Origin: Lateolabrax maculatus
Taxonomy: Eukaryota; Chordata; Actinopteri; Acropomatiformes; Lateolabracidae
Assembly: GCA_031216445.1 (NCBI GenBank)
Contig: CM062209.1
Coordinates: 27,705,501 to 27,769,500 of the forward strand
Reading direction: 5' to 3'
Length of the DNA: 64,000 nt
In this document: piece after piece, positions 39,933 to 48,884 of the stretch
Position numbering within the stretch: the first letter of the stretch is position 1
How the letters are laid out: each line of letters starts with the position of its first letter
Made by a program: the position numbers and the translations under genes
The notes under the pieces: model-generated
What the model was told of the DNA's origin: nothing
What the model saw: only the letters and a program-made list of their open reading frames with translations
Databases searched by the model: none

Positions 39933-41902
39933 TGCTTGCAAAAAAAAAAAGATCTGGAGAGACACGAGGGAATATATATGCTTTCAAGAAACAGCCTTCA
40001 CCGGCAAGTCTCAACACAAACCGTCTTGTGACTAGACACCAGGATTTAAGGATAACTGACCTTGTTTTTCTTTTTTTTTTTTTTTACAATATAAGGACTG
40101 ACCAGTGTTTTGGAAATTTAAAAGGTGAAGAGAGGAGTCGATGCGTTTGACCTGACTCATCATGTTTATTCGGTATTTCCAAAGCTGGATGCATCTGTTG
40201 GCCATTTTCCAGTAGCCTGGCTAACTAGGCTAATACTATTTATGTGAGAAGGTCATCAGAGCCGTTGGAGAAGCTTGGTAGCACTAGTGCTAGCTCAGTT
40301 AGTCATGTGGGTCACATGACCCATGTCTTGCACATCATAGCGGGCCCTCAGGTCCCCTGAAGTGATGCTGCTGTATTGGCTCTTTGCAGAGGAAGAGCGT
40401 GTTCTTACCTCTTCTTTACAGGCAGCTTGAGATAGCAGGAAGAGGCAGAGTTAGTCAGTATCTGCAACGGCTGTAAATGGCCTGTGGTAACGTGTGACAG
40501 CAGATTCTATTTGCAAGTTGGATTTGTTCTTACTACAGTACTGCTTTTAATGCTTCCAAGACCAATCCTGACAGAGCCCTCTCCTCTTGTCTCTCTCTCA
40601 GACTCGTGTGACATCAGTACATCATGATTCAGCAGCAGAGGCTCACAGAAAGAAGGTAAGATGTCATAGTTACATCTACACCACAGTCAAGACGGCTGGT
40701 TGGCCGCCATCTTTGGCTGTGCTGGAGATTATTATGCTGAAATGTGTTTATTTTTTTCTGTCTGACGTTTATTACATTGAAGTTATTACATTCTGGCTCT
40801 TATTTCCAGGAAGCGATCATTTTGAAATCATGGAAATACCAGTACATCATTTGTACTGGTGCCATGAAACGTTCTATGCAAGTCTTATGTAGGCCCCAAG
40901 TTTTAATAGAGAAGAATCGACCTTTTAATTTTCACTCAATTGCTCTGCCACAGTGCATAAAGTTTGATAGCCACATTTTAATCTGGTTATAGTCGGTCCA
41001 ACATGGCTCTGCCCAGAACCAGATATGAGCCTAATCAAACTATATTCCATGCTGTGCTGCTGTGTTGTTCCAATGATTTTGTCCTGAGGCACAAAGAACC
41101 CCTACTGCCATCAATATGTGTTTCAGTTCTGTACAGATTACTTAGTTTGAGGGAGCTACCAGCCACCGCATCTGCATGTGCTACCATCACCGTGGATCAT
41201 ACTGCATTAGTTGTACTCTGTATGCAATGTCACAAATTACAAATATTTATACTTTAACTACATTTCTTCCTGTTCTTCAGTTTTTTGTTGAGGCGACATT
41301 GGACCTTCAGCAGGAACAGTCATGGGATCAGCTCCGCTGTTTATACCGAGGACCATCCAGGGTAGTGACACTGTGTCTGTCTATGGCAGCTAAAAACCTC
41401 TCTGGCTATTTATGTGTCAAGTAATGTCAACAAACACATCACATTTTATTTACTGAATAAAAACATTTTCTATTCTGAGTAAGTAAGTTCTGGGTAACTG
41501 AGTAAATGTGGATCGAGTATTCAAGATAAAATTGTAATATATATATATACAAGATATACACAAGATTCAAGTTCAAAATTTAAAAGAAGAAAACATAAGA
41601 AACACTTGTAGCAGGGTATGGTTCCTGATGGCTTGCAATATAAATAATTATAATATTAAGTTAATAATAGATTTTTAATGGTTGGGGGTCAGTTTCTTCC
41701 TTATTCACAAACTCAAAAGATTTTCAAAGTGGATGATTCCACTTCTCTAATAGTATTTTCGCTCTCTTCTTTCTTCCAGTTGTCCATCCTTTCAGAACTC
41801 TCCCACTGCCACAGCAATGAGAAGACGGGGCCGTTAATCCCGGCCCAAGGAACAGAGAACTTCCAGCTGAAACTCTCTCCTCCACCTCTGTTGGAAGAGT
41901 AG
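740..41902 (+). CDS. vps8: vps8, CORVET complex subunit (45 coding exons, complete)
   Basis: Vps8 is the Rab5-binding subunit of the CORVET tether, which drives early endosome fusion. Exons: 740-811, 4372-4440, 6090-6220, 7012-7108, 8027-8059, 8725-8779, 15885-16009, 17346-17432, 17690-17757, 19185-19338, 19429-19488, 20469-20576, 21326-21406, 21768-21938, 22201-22275, 22919-22954, 23382-23472, 24256-24302, 24412-24501, 25760-25806, 25941-26163, 26309-26398, 27295-27346, 27475-27517, 28208-28280, 28879-28998, 29720-29791, 30200-30319, 32625-32681, 32784-32866, 33135-33219, 33573-33671, 33983-34072, 34876-34922, 35055-35199, 36171-36260, 36568-36753, 36835-36916, 37269-37351, 37957-38037, 39439-39608, 39733-39901, 40602-40655, 41281-41361, 41780-41902. 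These sum to 4,215 nt (1,404 residues plus stop), close to the human protein (about 1,430). All junction phases agree. Every intron is GT-AG except the third, which appears to be GC-AG. Exon 1 is the least certain: it has little similarity to mammals, and a short exon could be missing between exons 1 and 2. An in-frame upstream ATG exists at 611. Confidence 0.95.
812..4371 (+). other. vps8 intron 1
   Basis: This is 3.6 kb without a convincing gene. It contains an AT-rich (ATTT)n stretch at about 2380-2520. The remaining open frames are short, lack splice context and resemble no family I know. A short coding exon matching the mammalian segment between exons 1 and 2 was looked for by eye and not found. 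Confidence 0.6.
4585..4762. repeat. compound (TATG)/(TACA)/(TG) microsatellite
   Basis: This low-complexity tract of alternating purine-pyrimidine steps lies in vps8 intron 2. Left part is TATG/TG-rich and the right part is a clean TACA run of about ten units, so the halves are near-complementary and could fold back. The Tyr/Ile/Thr/Cys-rich open frames on both strands are artefacts of the repeat. Confidence 0.95.
4949..5860 (-). pseudogene. decayed hAT-transposase/ZNF862-like gene fragment, antisense in vps8 intron 2
   Basis: Four exon-like blocks lie on the minus strand, each bounded by splice-like sites: about 5860-5614, about 5420-5329, 5229-5081 and 4996-4949. Block 3 gives a Gly-Glu-Ser-Asp-Glu-Trp-Ala-Asn-Leu-Tyr-Pro segment and then a Cys-Glu-x-Gly-Phe-Ser-Thr-Met-Asn-Arg motif. 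Block 4 continues Val-Lys-Thr-Asp-Leu-x-Asn-x-Phe-Gln-Gly-Glu-Asn. This is the C-terminal dimerisation region typical of hAT transposases and of the ZNF862/ZMYM-like genes derived from them. The intron between blocks 3 and 4 has a long T-rich tract before its AG. The copy looks dead: a one-base shift of frame breaks block 3 before the Cys-Glu motif, block 2 needs another shift, and block 4 stops after about 15 codons. Block 1 is open but unrecognised. The family call rests on recalled motifs. Confidence 0.5.
6228..6279. repeat. (CA)26 microsatellite next to the vps8 exon 3 donor
   Basis: An uninterrupted CA dinucleotide run begins seven bases after the inferred end of vps8 exon 3 (6220). Confidence 0.98.
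6700..6784. repeat. perfect 30-bp inverted repeat (hairpin) in vps8 intron 3
   Basis: Bases 6700-6729 and 6755-6784 are exact reverse complements over 30 positions, separated by 25 bases. The spacer starts with a second small palindrome (6 bp arms around a 3-base centre, 6730-6744). It could form a cruciform in DNA or a long hairpin in the vps8 pre-mRNA. No flanking target-site duplication is obvious. Confidence 0.95.
6967..7008. repeat. (TG)21 microsatellite at the vps8 exon 4 acceptor
   Basis: The run ends three bases before the inferred first base of exon 4 (7012) and takes the place of a polypyrimidine tract. Confidence 0.97.
7519..7757 (+). mobile_element. 3' end of an L2-type LINE (copy 1)
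   Basis: This copy shares a long, nearly collinear match with bases 48656-48884. It ends in the sequence typical of fish L2-like elements, a 'tttggcgctatacaaataaa' block followed by a short TTGAC tandem tail. Only the 3' UTR-like part is present. The type call is from recall of the tail motif. Confidence 0.7.
8924..9000 (+). mobile_element. tRNA-derived SINE head (candidate)
   Basis: An A-box-like stretch with 'cagtggttaagac' is followed about 40 bases later by a B-box-like 'gttcgatgtgtc'. This is the arrangement of the RNA polymerase III promoter in tRNA-derived SINEs. The cloverleaf is not intact, so this is not called a tRNA gene. The 3' limit is unclear. Confidence 0.45.
10045..10369. 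mobile_element. short terminal-inverted-repeat DNA element (MITE-like)
   Basis: The left end 'tagggttgcagcggta' and the right end 'taccgttgcaaccctaa' are inverted copies with one mismatch over about 16 bases. The 325-bp body has no coding capacity and includes a nested palindrome around 10240-10290. The ends resemble fish hAT-like non-autonomous elements. I could not see a clear 8-bp target-site duplication. Confidence 0.6.
11100..11105 (-). terminator. candidate polyadenylation signal of the actinoporin-like gene
   Basis: A minus-strand AATAAA lies 63 bases beyond the stop codon at 11170-11168, in the position expected for a short 3' UTR. Confidence 0.5.
11168..11967 (-). CDS. actinoporin-like pore-forming protein (two coding exons)
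   Basis: Exon 1 is 11967-11900 and exon 2 is 11594-11168, joined across a 304-bp GT-AG intron. The junction splits an Arg codon and keeps the frame, giving 164 residues. The family is recognised from exon 2: a Gly-Ser-Val-Gly-Val-Phe-Thr-Tyr-Asp-Leu segment, a Phe-Ser-Val-Pro-Tyr-Asp-x-Asn-Leu-Tyr-Ser-Asn-Trp motif, and a closing beta-sandwich strand. These are hallmarks of sea anemone actinoporins and their fish relatives, which bind membranes through aromatic residues of the sandwich. In anemones an N-terminal amphipathic helix then inserts. Here the N-terminus before the first strand is short, so helix length and activity are uncertain. I see no signal peptide. The gene lies wholly within vps8 intron 6 on the opposite strand. 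A leader exon may join at the acceptor-like site near 12010. Function in fish is not known from the sequence. Confidence 0.8.
12660..12705. repeat. (TTA)/(TGATTA) microsatellite
   Basis: A short AT-rich trinucleotide tract in vps8 intron 6. Confidence 0.85.
13960..14168 (+). mobile_element. SINE-like dispersed repeat with A-rich tail
   Basis: The segment carries the 'gcccttgagcaaggcac' and 'ccactggatgggttaaatgcggag' blocks that recur in many fish genomes, and ends in 'aataaagttaat' and an A run at 14159-14168. It has no coding capacity. The assignment is from recall; a tRNA-like head was not resolved. Confidence 0.5.
14383..14560. repeat. degenerate CCTAAC-rich (telomere-like) tract
   Basis: Many imperfect copies of the vertebrate telomere unit (CCCTAA) and its variants CCTAAC/CTTAACC lie within vps8 intron 6, split by a unique GC-richer block. 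Units are irregular, so this is an old interstitial tract or a simple repeat rather than a telomere. Confidence 0.6.
15521..15564. repeat. 22-bp tandem duplication
   Basis: Two adjacent 22-bp units (15521-15542 and 15543-15564) differ at a single position. They lie in vps8 intron 6. Confidence 0.9.
17435..17460. repeat. (CA)n at the vps8 exon 8 donor
   Basis: The donor reads gtacac and runs straight into the repeat, which starts within the first few intronic bases. Confidence 0.95.
18159..18480. repeat. dispersed repeat, copy A (shares an identical 186-bp core with 54113-54298)
   Basis: Bases 18159-18344 match 54113-54298 exactly over 186 positions. Beyond the core the two copies remain recognisably similar but much diverged up to about 18480. 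The core contains two CCAAT pentamers. No terminal inverted repeat was found around this copy, unlike copy B. Confidence 0.9.
18661..18698. repeat. (TG)n microsatellite
   Basis: Pure dinucleotide run in vps8 intron 9. Confidence 0.97.
24931..24979. repeat. 24-bp palindrome with a 1-base centre
   Basis: Arms 24931-24954 and 24956-24979 are reverse complements at 23 of 24 positions around a single central base. It lies in vps8 intron 19. A structure this tight would extrude easily as a cruciform. Confidence 0.92.
25904..25938. repeat. (TG)17 at the vps8 exon 21 acceptor
   Basis: The repeat runs directly into the acceptor 'tag' (25938-25940). There is no pyrimidine tract between them. Confidence 0.97.
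26221..26266. repeat. perfect 23-bp tandem duplication in vps8 intron 21
   Basis: Units 26221-26243 and 26244-26266 are identical, and each starts with gtgagt, a strong donor-like hexamer. The intron is only 145 bp long (26164-26308), so the duplication makes up about a third of it. Confidence 0.93.
28005..28059. repeat. 55-bp exact dispersed repeat, copy 1 (contains a CRE palindrome)
   Basis: Identical to 29581-29635 over 55 bases. It contains the palindrome TGACGTCA, the full cyclic-AMP response element. Both copies are in vps8 introns. Confidence 0.93.
28811..28867. repeat. (TG)28 at the vps8 exon 26 acceptor
   Basis: The run ends about a dozen bases before exon 26; only 'tttttgtgtcag' separates them. 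Confidence 0.97.
29186..29340 (+). repeat. common fish dispersed repeat (candidate)
   Basis: Starts with the 'ccatccatccagtttcttccactta' type block (fish genomes carry many such copies), followed by a GGCAGCAG-rich segment and a 'ccaggccagattagatata' block. No coding capacity. The assignment is by recall. Confidence 0.5.
29581..29635. repeat. 55-bp exact dispersed repeat, copy 2 (contains a CRE palindrome)
   Basis: Exact match to 28005-28059, 1,576 bp apart and in the same orientation. Confidence 0.93.
30320..32624 (+). other. vps8 intron 28 with unexplained open frames
   Basis: Three moderately long open stretches lie close together: plus 30688-30996 (102 codons), plus 31001-31219 (72 codons) and minus 31755-31432 (107 codons). 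The first two are charged, not low-complexity and almost adjacent in neighbouring frames, which is the pattern of a broken coding sequence. The third is rich in Lys and Glu, as in some retroelement Gag-like regions. I recognise none of them. No splice-consistent gene model could be built. Confidence 0.3.
33511..33569. repeat. (TG)n at the vps8 exon 32 acceptor
   Basis: The interrupted TG run continues to the acceptor 'gtgtcag' at 33566-33572. Exon 32 starts at 33573. Confidence 0.96.
34824..34871. repeat. (CT)n forming the vps8 exon 34 polypyrimidine tract
   Basis: About 24 CT units followed by 'gtag' at 34872-34875. Here the microsatellite supplies an unusually long pyrimidine tract. Confidence 0.96.
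37797..37891. repeat. (TG)n microsatellite, about 95 bp
   Basis: Slightly interrupted dinucleotide run in vps8 intron 39, about 65 bp before exon 40. Confidence 0.97.
38166..38398 (-). mobile_element. tRNA-derived SINE, minus strand
   Basis: On the minus strand the element starts near 38398 with a GGGCGGCAGGG block. A clear A box follows (tggctcagtgg), then about 35 bases on a B box (agttcaagtcc), as in RNA polymerase III promoters of tRNA-derived SINEs. The body continues to about 38166. It lies in vps8 intron 40, opposite to the gene. Confidence 0.75.
38626..38800 (+). mobile_element. tRNA-derived SINE, plus strand
   Basis: The head 'ccggtagctcgctgggtagag' is A-box-like. The body includes 'ccctttgctgcctgtctcc' and a CT-rich stretch, and the 3' end is 'caataaagctgcaaaagtcccccc' followed by an A run. 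These blocks match a frequent fish SINE type from recall. It lies about 230 bp from the minus-strand SINE in the same intron and belongs to a different family. Confidence 0.65.
39439..39901 (+). other. vps8: vps8 exons 41-42: C-terminal RING-type zinc finger
   Basis: The zinc ligands read as Cys1242-x2-Cys1245 in exon 41, then Cys1264-x-His1266-x2-His1269-x2-Cys1272 and Cys1292-x2-Cys1295 in exon 42, which is a C3H2C3 (RING-H2) spacing. The intron splits the Ser codon just before the Cys-Gly-His motif. By analogy to Vps proteins of class C complexes, this finger is an assembly module; whether it acts as a ubiquitin ligase cannot be seen. A 58-bp (TG)n run (39669-39726) fills the space before the exon 42 acceptor, and another (TG)n run begins at its donor. 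Confidence 0.92.
39669..39726. repeat. (TG)n at the vps8 exon 42 acceptor
   Basis: The run fills nearly half of the 124-bp intron 41 (39609-39732). Only 'ttttcag' lies between it and the exon. Confidence 0.97.
39902..39929. repeat. (GT)n beginning at the vps8 exon 42 donor
   Basis: The splice donor GT is itself the first unit of the repeat, so the exact donor is ambiguous by sequence. The frame fixes it at 39901/39902. Confidence 0.95.
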
Positions 41903-42342
41903 CACCACAACTGGTTGAGGAGGACTTTTCCATCATTTACGTAGACTTGAGTGAAGTGGGATTGATTAAAGACAAGACTTTTTGCTTTCTACTGATCTTA
42001 CTGATCATGACTCCTTTAATGTGATAAGTTCTAGCTTGGTAATATCACAGTGGGTTTCTATTTGTTCTGTTCAGAGAAACCTCTGTCACGTTGGCATGTA
42101 CTTTGTTTCAGTGGAATCAAACATCAGGGTTGGTTGTGCTAACAGCAACAACACATTACAGAACAGAGGATCATTTGATAAATGATAAGTCCTTTTCACA
42201 ATCTTTTTTTTTTTTTAAACTGATCAGTAACTTCAAAAGCCCTGTTCCTTTTCTTAAGGGAGGATAGTCTGATGTGTTTGGGAAGATCACAAAAGGTCAG
42301 TTTAATCTTTTTCTCTTTATTTCACCCTTCCTTAGCAGGATT

Positions 42343-42348
42343 AATAAA
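42343..42348 (+). terminator. vps8: candidate vps8 polyadenylation signal
   Basis: This is the first AATAAA hexamer I see downstream of the vps8 stop at 41900-41902. It implies a 3' UTR of roughly 450-470 nt. No cDNA evidence is available here. Confidence 0.5.
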
Positions 42349-45300
42349 AAACACTACCCCCGTCAGTGTCTTCCTAACGAAGAACCAGATATCTGATATG
42401 ATACTCTAGCACAGTTCTGTATCTTAAGGACTGATGATTTAACCAGGAGAGTTTAATTTCCATCCTAGATTTGAAGAGCGGTCAATCACAGGGACTATGA
42501 GAAAATTAATGGTACTTTACTCTTTTACTAATCCTGAACAACTGAAATAAGTCCCTCCATTCTGGCCTCTATTGTTTGTGTATTTTCTTATTAAAATATG
42601 CTGCGTGATGTCAAAGGCTGAAACACTCTTCCTCTCTCTCTCTCTCCCCTGACCCGTGAACACTATTTTCTGCATTCCCTCATTTTCACATCCGGCTTTA
42701 ATACTGGAACTACACTGAGAATCTTCAGACATAAGACTTTCTGCTTTCTACACCTGCACTCGCCCTGCAACCTAAGTACTCACGACTTGGCATGATCCAT
42801 TCATGTCAACTAATGATTGTAATGAGTACTAGTTGAAGCATATTAGGAGATTTTAACTGTAGAACTCAAAATCCAGTTTAATTTCTATTGTCATCATTAA
42901 ACCCATTTTAAAATTTCAGTTCTCATTTTCTGACTGTTCACCATATAATTTTGTGTTTTTACTTATTTTGAGCAGCTCAGAAGGAGAATATTAGTTGTAC
43001 CATAGTGGTTTTTATCAGGGATCAGGGCAGCAGCTAGACAAGGGCCCACACTCACCAAGAGGCCCCATTAAGGAGCCCATAAGATCACTCCTTCATTTCT
43101 TTTCTTTTCTTTTTTTTCTTTCTTTTTTTTCCAAAAAATTTAAATTTTCTCAGTTTTTTGTCTTTTTTGTTTTTGTTTTAGGCAGAAAATGTATGTAAAA
43201 AATATATATATGGATATATCATGCAGTGAGCTGTGCACCTGCCGTTTTCCTGTACCTTGACTTGCTAATTTAGTCTTATAAATCTTAAATTTTAAAACAC
43301 TAAGTGAAAAGATTTTTCATAAATGCTTGATTTTATACTTTATTTAGTTTGATATCAATGAGTGCTGTAGTTTATTTAAGTTGTGACCTGTTTTGAATTA
43401 GCAACAGGAGGAATCTTTTCAGATAGTTGGTCCCACATACAGTGCTCCAGGAAAGCTCCCCAGAGAGCTACACACCTTCAAGGGCTTTTTCTCTGTTTGC
43501 TTTTGCACCACCAACAGAAGCGCTGAAGTGACGTAAGCTGGCCAGCAGTCAGTGTACCTATCAAACCAACGCAGGTTCTGTCTGGACCAATCACCGGACA
43601 CCTACATCACTCATGGCTCTTCTTGTGCTGGGACAGTACTACTCTGAAGCAGGAGCTAAAAAAGTCCCTCAAAGCGGTGTTCTGAGAACACCCAGTTCTT
43701 GCAGTGCAATGAACTAAAAAGGGCTGGGTTCCTCCAACTGTTCTTAGAACTATAAAAAAGCTCCTCTGGCCCGAAAACACCTAAATAGAACTGTTTCCTC
43801 AAAAGTTGACAGGCCACGTAATGGAAAGACATTCAATTCTTAACGAAGATGCTTTGATAGTTTAGTGATAATTAGCAACTGTTAGGATGCTAATGTGCTA
43901 AACTAAGATGGTGGTCAACATTACATGGACACTTAGCAGCAGCATCTGAACATTGTTATTGCGAGCATATTAGCTCATAGCACCACTTTGCCATATTACA
44001 GCCCCACATGAAATATAAGTGAATAAGCCAGTCTGTTCTGGTCTCTATGTGGCCAATTTGTCATTGTACAGTTCTGGAAATTCAGAAACACAAATAGGCT
44101 GATAATGGATGTGCAAAGGCAGTTTATCTGTGATAAGGTGAATATACCTGAACAGGCTGCGTCCAGACCAACCTGAGCCCTGTGTGAAGAAACACAGCCC
44201 TCTCATTCACTTGGATTGAGCCAGTCCTTTAACACAGCAGGGCACCTCTGTATGATTTCTGGAAATGTCAGGGCTTTAATGACCTGAGGAGGACAATTAC
44301 AATTAAACACCAATTACATATGATACAGAAGGCCTTTACAAGCGGCATTTAAACAGCATTTATAAGACCATTGTGGAGGGCACATGGTTCCCAACCTGGG
44401 GGATCAATACCTTTAGAAGGGGTCACAAGATGATAAAGAGGATAAGAAAGATGACAAAAGAGATGGGTTTTTTTTCTGAATTTTTCAGACTTTTCTTGAA
44501 TACCTTTTCTTGTGAAATACTGCAACATGTATGTCCTCTGGCCTATAACAATTATATAAATGTACAAATCTTAAGATCCTCAGAGCATGAATAGTGTCAA
44601 TAGAAGCAAATCACTCGTATACAAGACAATGAATTCAACACAGGTGTAAAGCAGAAACACTCAGATAGCCACCAGAGGGAAAAGAAGTGAAGGGACAGAA
44701 ACAAATTGTGAATTTCTCTTGTTTACATTGTAAAACATTTCTAATGGAATGGACTCCGGCTTAGCAAATTAACTAATTATGAACTATAACCAGCAACAAT
44801 TAAATTGCTTCTATGGAATTGACTTATATTTAACTGATATTGTAATGTAGTATATTTTGAACATTATAAAGTGGTATTTTAATTTATGATGTTGCTACAG
44901 CAGTTATTGCATCTGTTGATTAATAAATGCTGCTCTCTGATGTTTCATCACTTGTATTTCTAAATGCATTTTATATGTGTGAGCCAGTGTGAAAGATTTC
45001 AATCTCAATTTAATCCAATGTAATCATAATTAGTGAATTCTCTCGCAGAGACAAAGTATTGTTGCTTCCAGTTCAATGTTCATGAACCTGAAAATTTGTT
45101 GTTGACAAGTCAACTTAACAGTGCTGAGCTGAGTTGGAGAGTGCAGCCAGGGGTGGAGCAGCAATTTTTAAGTGTGGGGGTTCTAGGGGTGGAACGTGAG
45201 AACCACAACCCTCTTCTTCCAAGGAGATGTTGATTTTCCCATGTACAATACCATAAGCTTTTAGAAGCTCATAGCAAAGAATTTCTGCTTCACAAATAAT
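42349..45300. other. intergenic region downstream of vps8
   Basis: No gene could be supported. It is mostly AT-rich unique sequence, with a pyrimidine-rich stretch near 43090-43175. A segment at about 43600-43830 has several short inverted complementarities and resembles fish non-autonomous DNA elements, but no ends could be defined. Confidence 0.5.
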
Positions 45301-45307
45301 GAAAAGT

Positions 45308-46100
45308 AGATGAATATTAAGCACAACATGTTTTAATTGTAGTTTCTTTTAATGCTTTTTTTCCAGGAAGCAGATGTTCATTGTAAGCTTATTGCAATGA
45401 AGTAAGTTAACTTTCAACACTATAAAACCACATCTGTTGTTTCTTCTTGGAACATCATATGAACATGTTTCAACATTAGAAACAGAAAGTATATTAATAT
45501 GAAGCACAACATGAGTGTTTCTTAATGCTTTATCAGCAGATGTTCATTTCTAGCGTTTCCCCCATGAGGTAAGTTGATTTCCACCAAGAAACTTGATTCA
45601 AGTCATATTCATATTAATTATTAAACTAGTGTGTTAGAGTGTTAGAGTGGTGGAAATCAACTTATCTCATCGGAAGACACTAGAAATGAATATCCGCTGT
45701 CTGGGAGAAACTTGATTTAAATGATGTCATCCTTCATGTTCATCTATTGTCATATTTGTAATCTAGAAATTTGTATCGTAGAACTTCTGGGTAGAAATTA
45801 AAGTTTATGTGGTAGAAATCAACTAATTTCATTGAAAGAAGCCAAAACTGTCAAGTCAAATCAAACCATGTTTCTAATTTAGAAATGTTTTTTCTGAGTG
45901 CTGCTGGGAAGATTACTTTTTAGAAATTTGAGTGGTGAAAATCTACTTCAAACTAAGACATTAAAAATCAACAACGGTATCCTCCATATGCATTTACTTT
46001 TTGATATTTCTAATGTAGAATTGTTTCTTGGAAAAATTACAACTTAATGTGTGAAAATAGACTTATTTGAACTAAAGCAGCTAATAATTTAGGTGGTATG
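45308..46100. repeat. cluster of diverged direct and inverted repeat units
   Basis: A unit containing 'agcacaacatg', 'gcagatgttcatt' and a 'taagttgatttccacca'-like segment occurs at about 45308-45418 and again at about 45497-45590. The second unit then meets an inverted copy at about 45645-45705: arms of roughly 50 bases with 'gtggaaatcaactta' intact and about 85% agreement. Further weak inverted copies of the same motif lie near 45815, 45930 and 46050. No open frame is present. Confidence 0.7.
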
Positions 46101-47639
46101 ACAAAATAATGTGAGTACATGCGACCGACCGACCAAAATTGAAATATATGAATATGACTAACATGCTGTGTCCATGTTATTATCTGCTTTATCAGTGCAA
46201 TTCATTCTCATCCCAAACATCTGGATTATTGGGCTTCACTTCTGAGTGGTGCAATGTAAACATGGAGTTTTCTCAGAATGTGACTAATATTTTTGAGAGT
46301 GCTGGTCCTGTTAGGGTAAGGGTTAGGGCTGCTGGTATCAACAACAAATCCATAACATGAAAATAAAAAAATCACATCCCGTAAGACATTCCACCAAATG
46401 CAGCTCATTTGCATATATTGTATCTTCACTGCTACATGTATGGAACAAAAAAAAAAATTCCACAAGTGACACAATATAAATTTGTGATCTTGCTGAGCTA
46501 AGGATATGAGGAACAGCACATTAACAATCAGCTTTCAGATACTATAGAACTGCCACGGTTCCAGAAATCAAGGATCATGGGATCACTTGAATAATAGATA
46601 TCTGACTTAATCAAAGAACAGAAAGTGTGCATTTTAATATCATCTTGTACCATGTGGCACAATAATCACCAGATGAAAGCAGTAACCTGAGTGCCATTTG
46701 GGATTATACCTTTCTCGGTTTAAAGGCTTTATTTTTCTACATAGACTCCTGTTCATGTTTAATGTGATCTGTTCTTGAAGAATCTCTCTGACTGTGAGAG
46801 CTTAATATTACAGGAAACTGGAGGTCATTACATTCACGAAATAGCACCTCAATATCTTCACAATGAAATAACTGCCCACAGTGTGTGGTCCATTTCCTGA
46901 CAATCCAAACATCACACGGCCAATCATTACTAATGCAATGATGAGATTATAAGAACACTGAGTTTGATGTCAACCAAATGGTTAAGATACGCCAATAACC
47001 AGATATATAAACATATATATTGTCCCAGTTGAGCATCTGAAAATTACCATTACTGCCTCTTCAGACGGATAGTGTATGTATAGAAGAGGTGCTCTGTCTG
47101 TCAGGGGTAAGTGGTGGTGAAAATGTGACTGCAGGGAACTTTTGAGTAGATATGGTCAGTCAACCTGTGGATTAAAAAATGTGGGGGAAAAGTCACACCA
47201 TAACCCCACACCAAGGATAGAGCTAAAACTACACTTTTTAAGGCTGAAGAGTCAGCACTATTGTCTTTGTAAAAGCATCTTTTATTTTTGTATTTTTCTA
47301 TTTGGCACAATCCAAGATGCCATAACAGCAAAACTTCTTCTCCACTTCTTCTCTGTAAGGCAGCATGCCTTACAGTTTGAAAAGTCACAGAGATGAATCA
47401 GAAATGCTTCAATCAGCTTTTTTCATCTTCTTTTTTTTTTGCAGACAGTGACTCCAAGTACACAAAATGAAACTAAGGTAATTTCATTAATGCACTAGAG
47501 AACTTTACATGTTCAATATACATACTCGTATAGGAGCGCTACAGATATAGAAATACAAGTGTTCTCATCCACATCTCACCTGCTGTGATCTCTTGCAAAT
47601 CAGAGGAAAGAATCCTGCCTGATATGAGATGCATTATCT

Positions 47640-48884
47640 ATAGATATAGTTACTCAAGATGGCATTGCCCTGGCCTCCAGCACCACTGTAAGGACTCTAG
47701 ACGCAACCTTTGATCAGGACATGTCCTTTAATGCCCATATAAAACAGACTTCAAGGACTGCCTTCTTCCACCTACGTAACATTATAAAAATCAGGCATAT
47801 CCTGTCTCAAAAAGACACAGAATAACTAGTCTATGCATTTGTTACTTCTAGGTTAGATTACTGTAATTCCTTATTATCGGGTTGCCCTGATAAGTCTCTA
47901 AAGACTCTTCAGCTGATCCAGAATGCGGCTGCACGTGTACTGACAGGAACTAACAAAAGAGAACATATTTCTCCGATATTAGCTTCTCTGCACTGGCTCC
48001 CTGTGAAATCTAGAATAGAATTTAAGGTCGTCCTCCTCACTTACAAAGCTCTTATTGGTCAGGCACCATCATATCTTAAAGAGCTGATAGTACCGTATTA
48101 CCCCACTAGAGCACTACGCTCACAGAATGCAGGGTTACTGTGGTTCCTACAGTCTCTAAAAGTAGAACAATCAACCTCCTCTTCTGTGGAATCAGCTCCC
48201 AGTTTGGGTTCTGGAGGCAGACACCCTCTCTTTGTTTAAGAGTATGCTAAAAACGTTCCTTTTTGATAAAGCCTATAGTTAGGGCTGGCTCAGGTGAGTC
48301 CTGAACCATCCCTTAGTTATGCTGTTATAGTTCTAGACTGCCGGGGGATTTCCCATGATGCACTGAGCTTCTCTCTCCTCCTCTCCCTCTCTATCTGTAC
48401 GAATTCCTATCCCACTAATACATGTTACTAACCTCACTTCTTCCTGGTAGTTTTTGTGCTTTTTCTCCTTCTCACTTTCTGCAGGTATTTCTGCCTCTGG
48501 AGCTGTAGAGTCTGGATCTGTGGCTGCAGGCCGTCTACTGCCCCCATGTTCCTGCTCCACACTCGCTGCTGCAGTTGTTATTATTATTAGTCTGATTTGT
48601 TGTCTCTCCTCCTGTTCTGTCTCCCCTCTCCCCCTCTCTCCTCCCCTTTCAACCCAACTCGGTCGATGCAGATGGCCCCCCCACCCAGAGCCTGGTTCTG
48701 CTCGAGGTTTCTACCTGTTAAAAGGGAGTTTTTCCTCGCCACAAGTGCTGCTCATGGTGGGAACTGTTGGCTCTCTGTTAATTTTTTTGAAAAGAGTATG
48801 GTCTAGACCTAATCTATATGAAAAGGATCTTGAGATAACTTTTGTTATGATTTGGCGCTATACAAATAAAATTGACTTGACTTG
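47640..48884 (+). mobile_element. L2-type LINE fragment (end of reverse transcriptase ORF plus 3' UTR)
   Basis: From about 47700 to 48160 the translation gives the conserved C-terminal part of L2-like ORF2: Asp-Tyr-Cys-Asn-Ser-Leu-Leu, Gln-Asn-Ala-Ala-Ala-Arg-Val-Leu-Thr, His-Trp-Leu-Pro-Val-Lys-x-Arg-Ile, and Lys-Ala-Leu-x-Gly-Gln-Ala-Pro-x-Tyr-Leu. A TAA stop interrupts the frame near 47822, and the rest is degenerate. The 3' UTR (48656-48884) matches copy 1 at 7519-7757 and ends in the same TTGACTTG tail. It is 5'-truncated, as is usual for LINEs. Confidence 0.8.
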
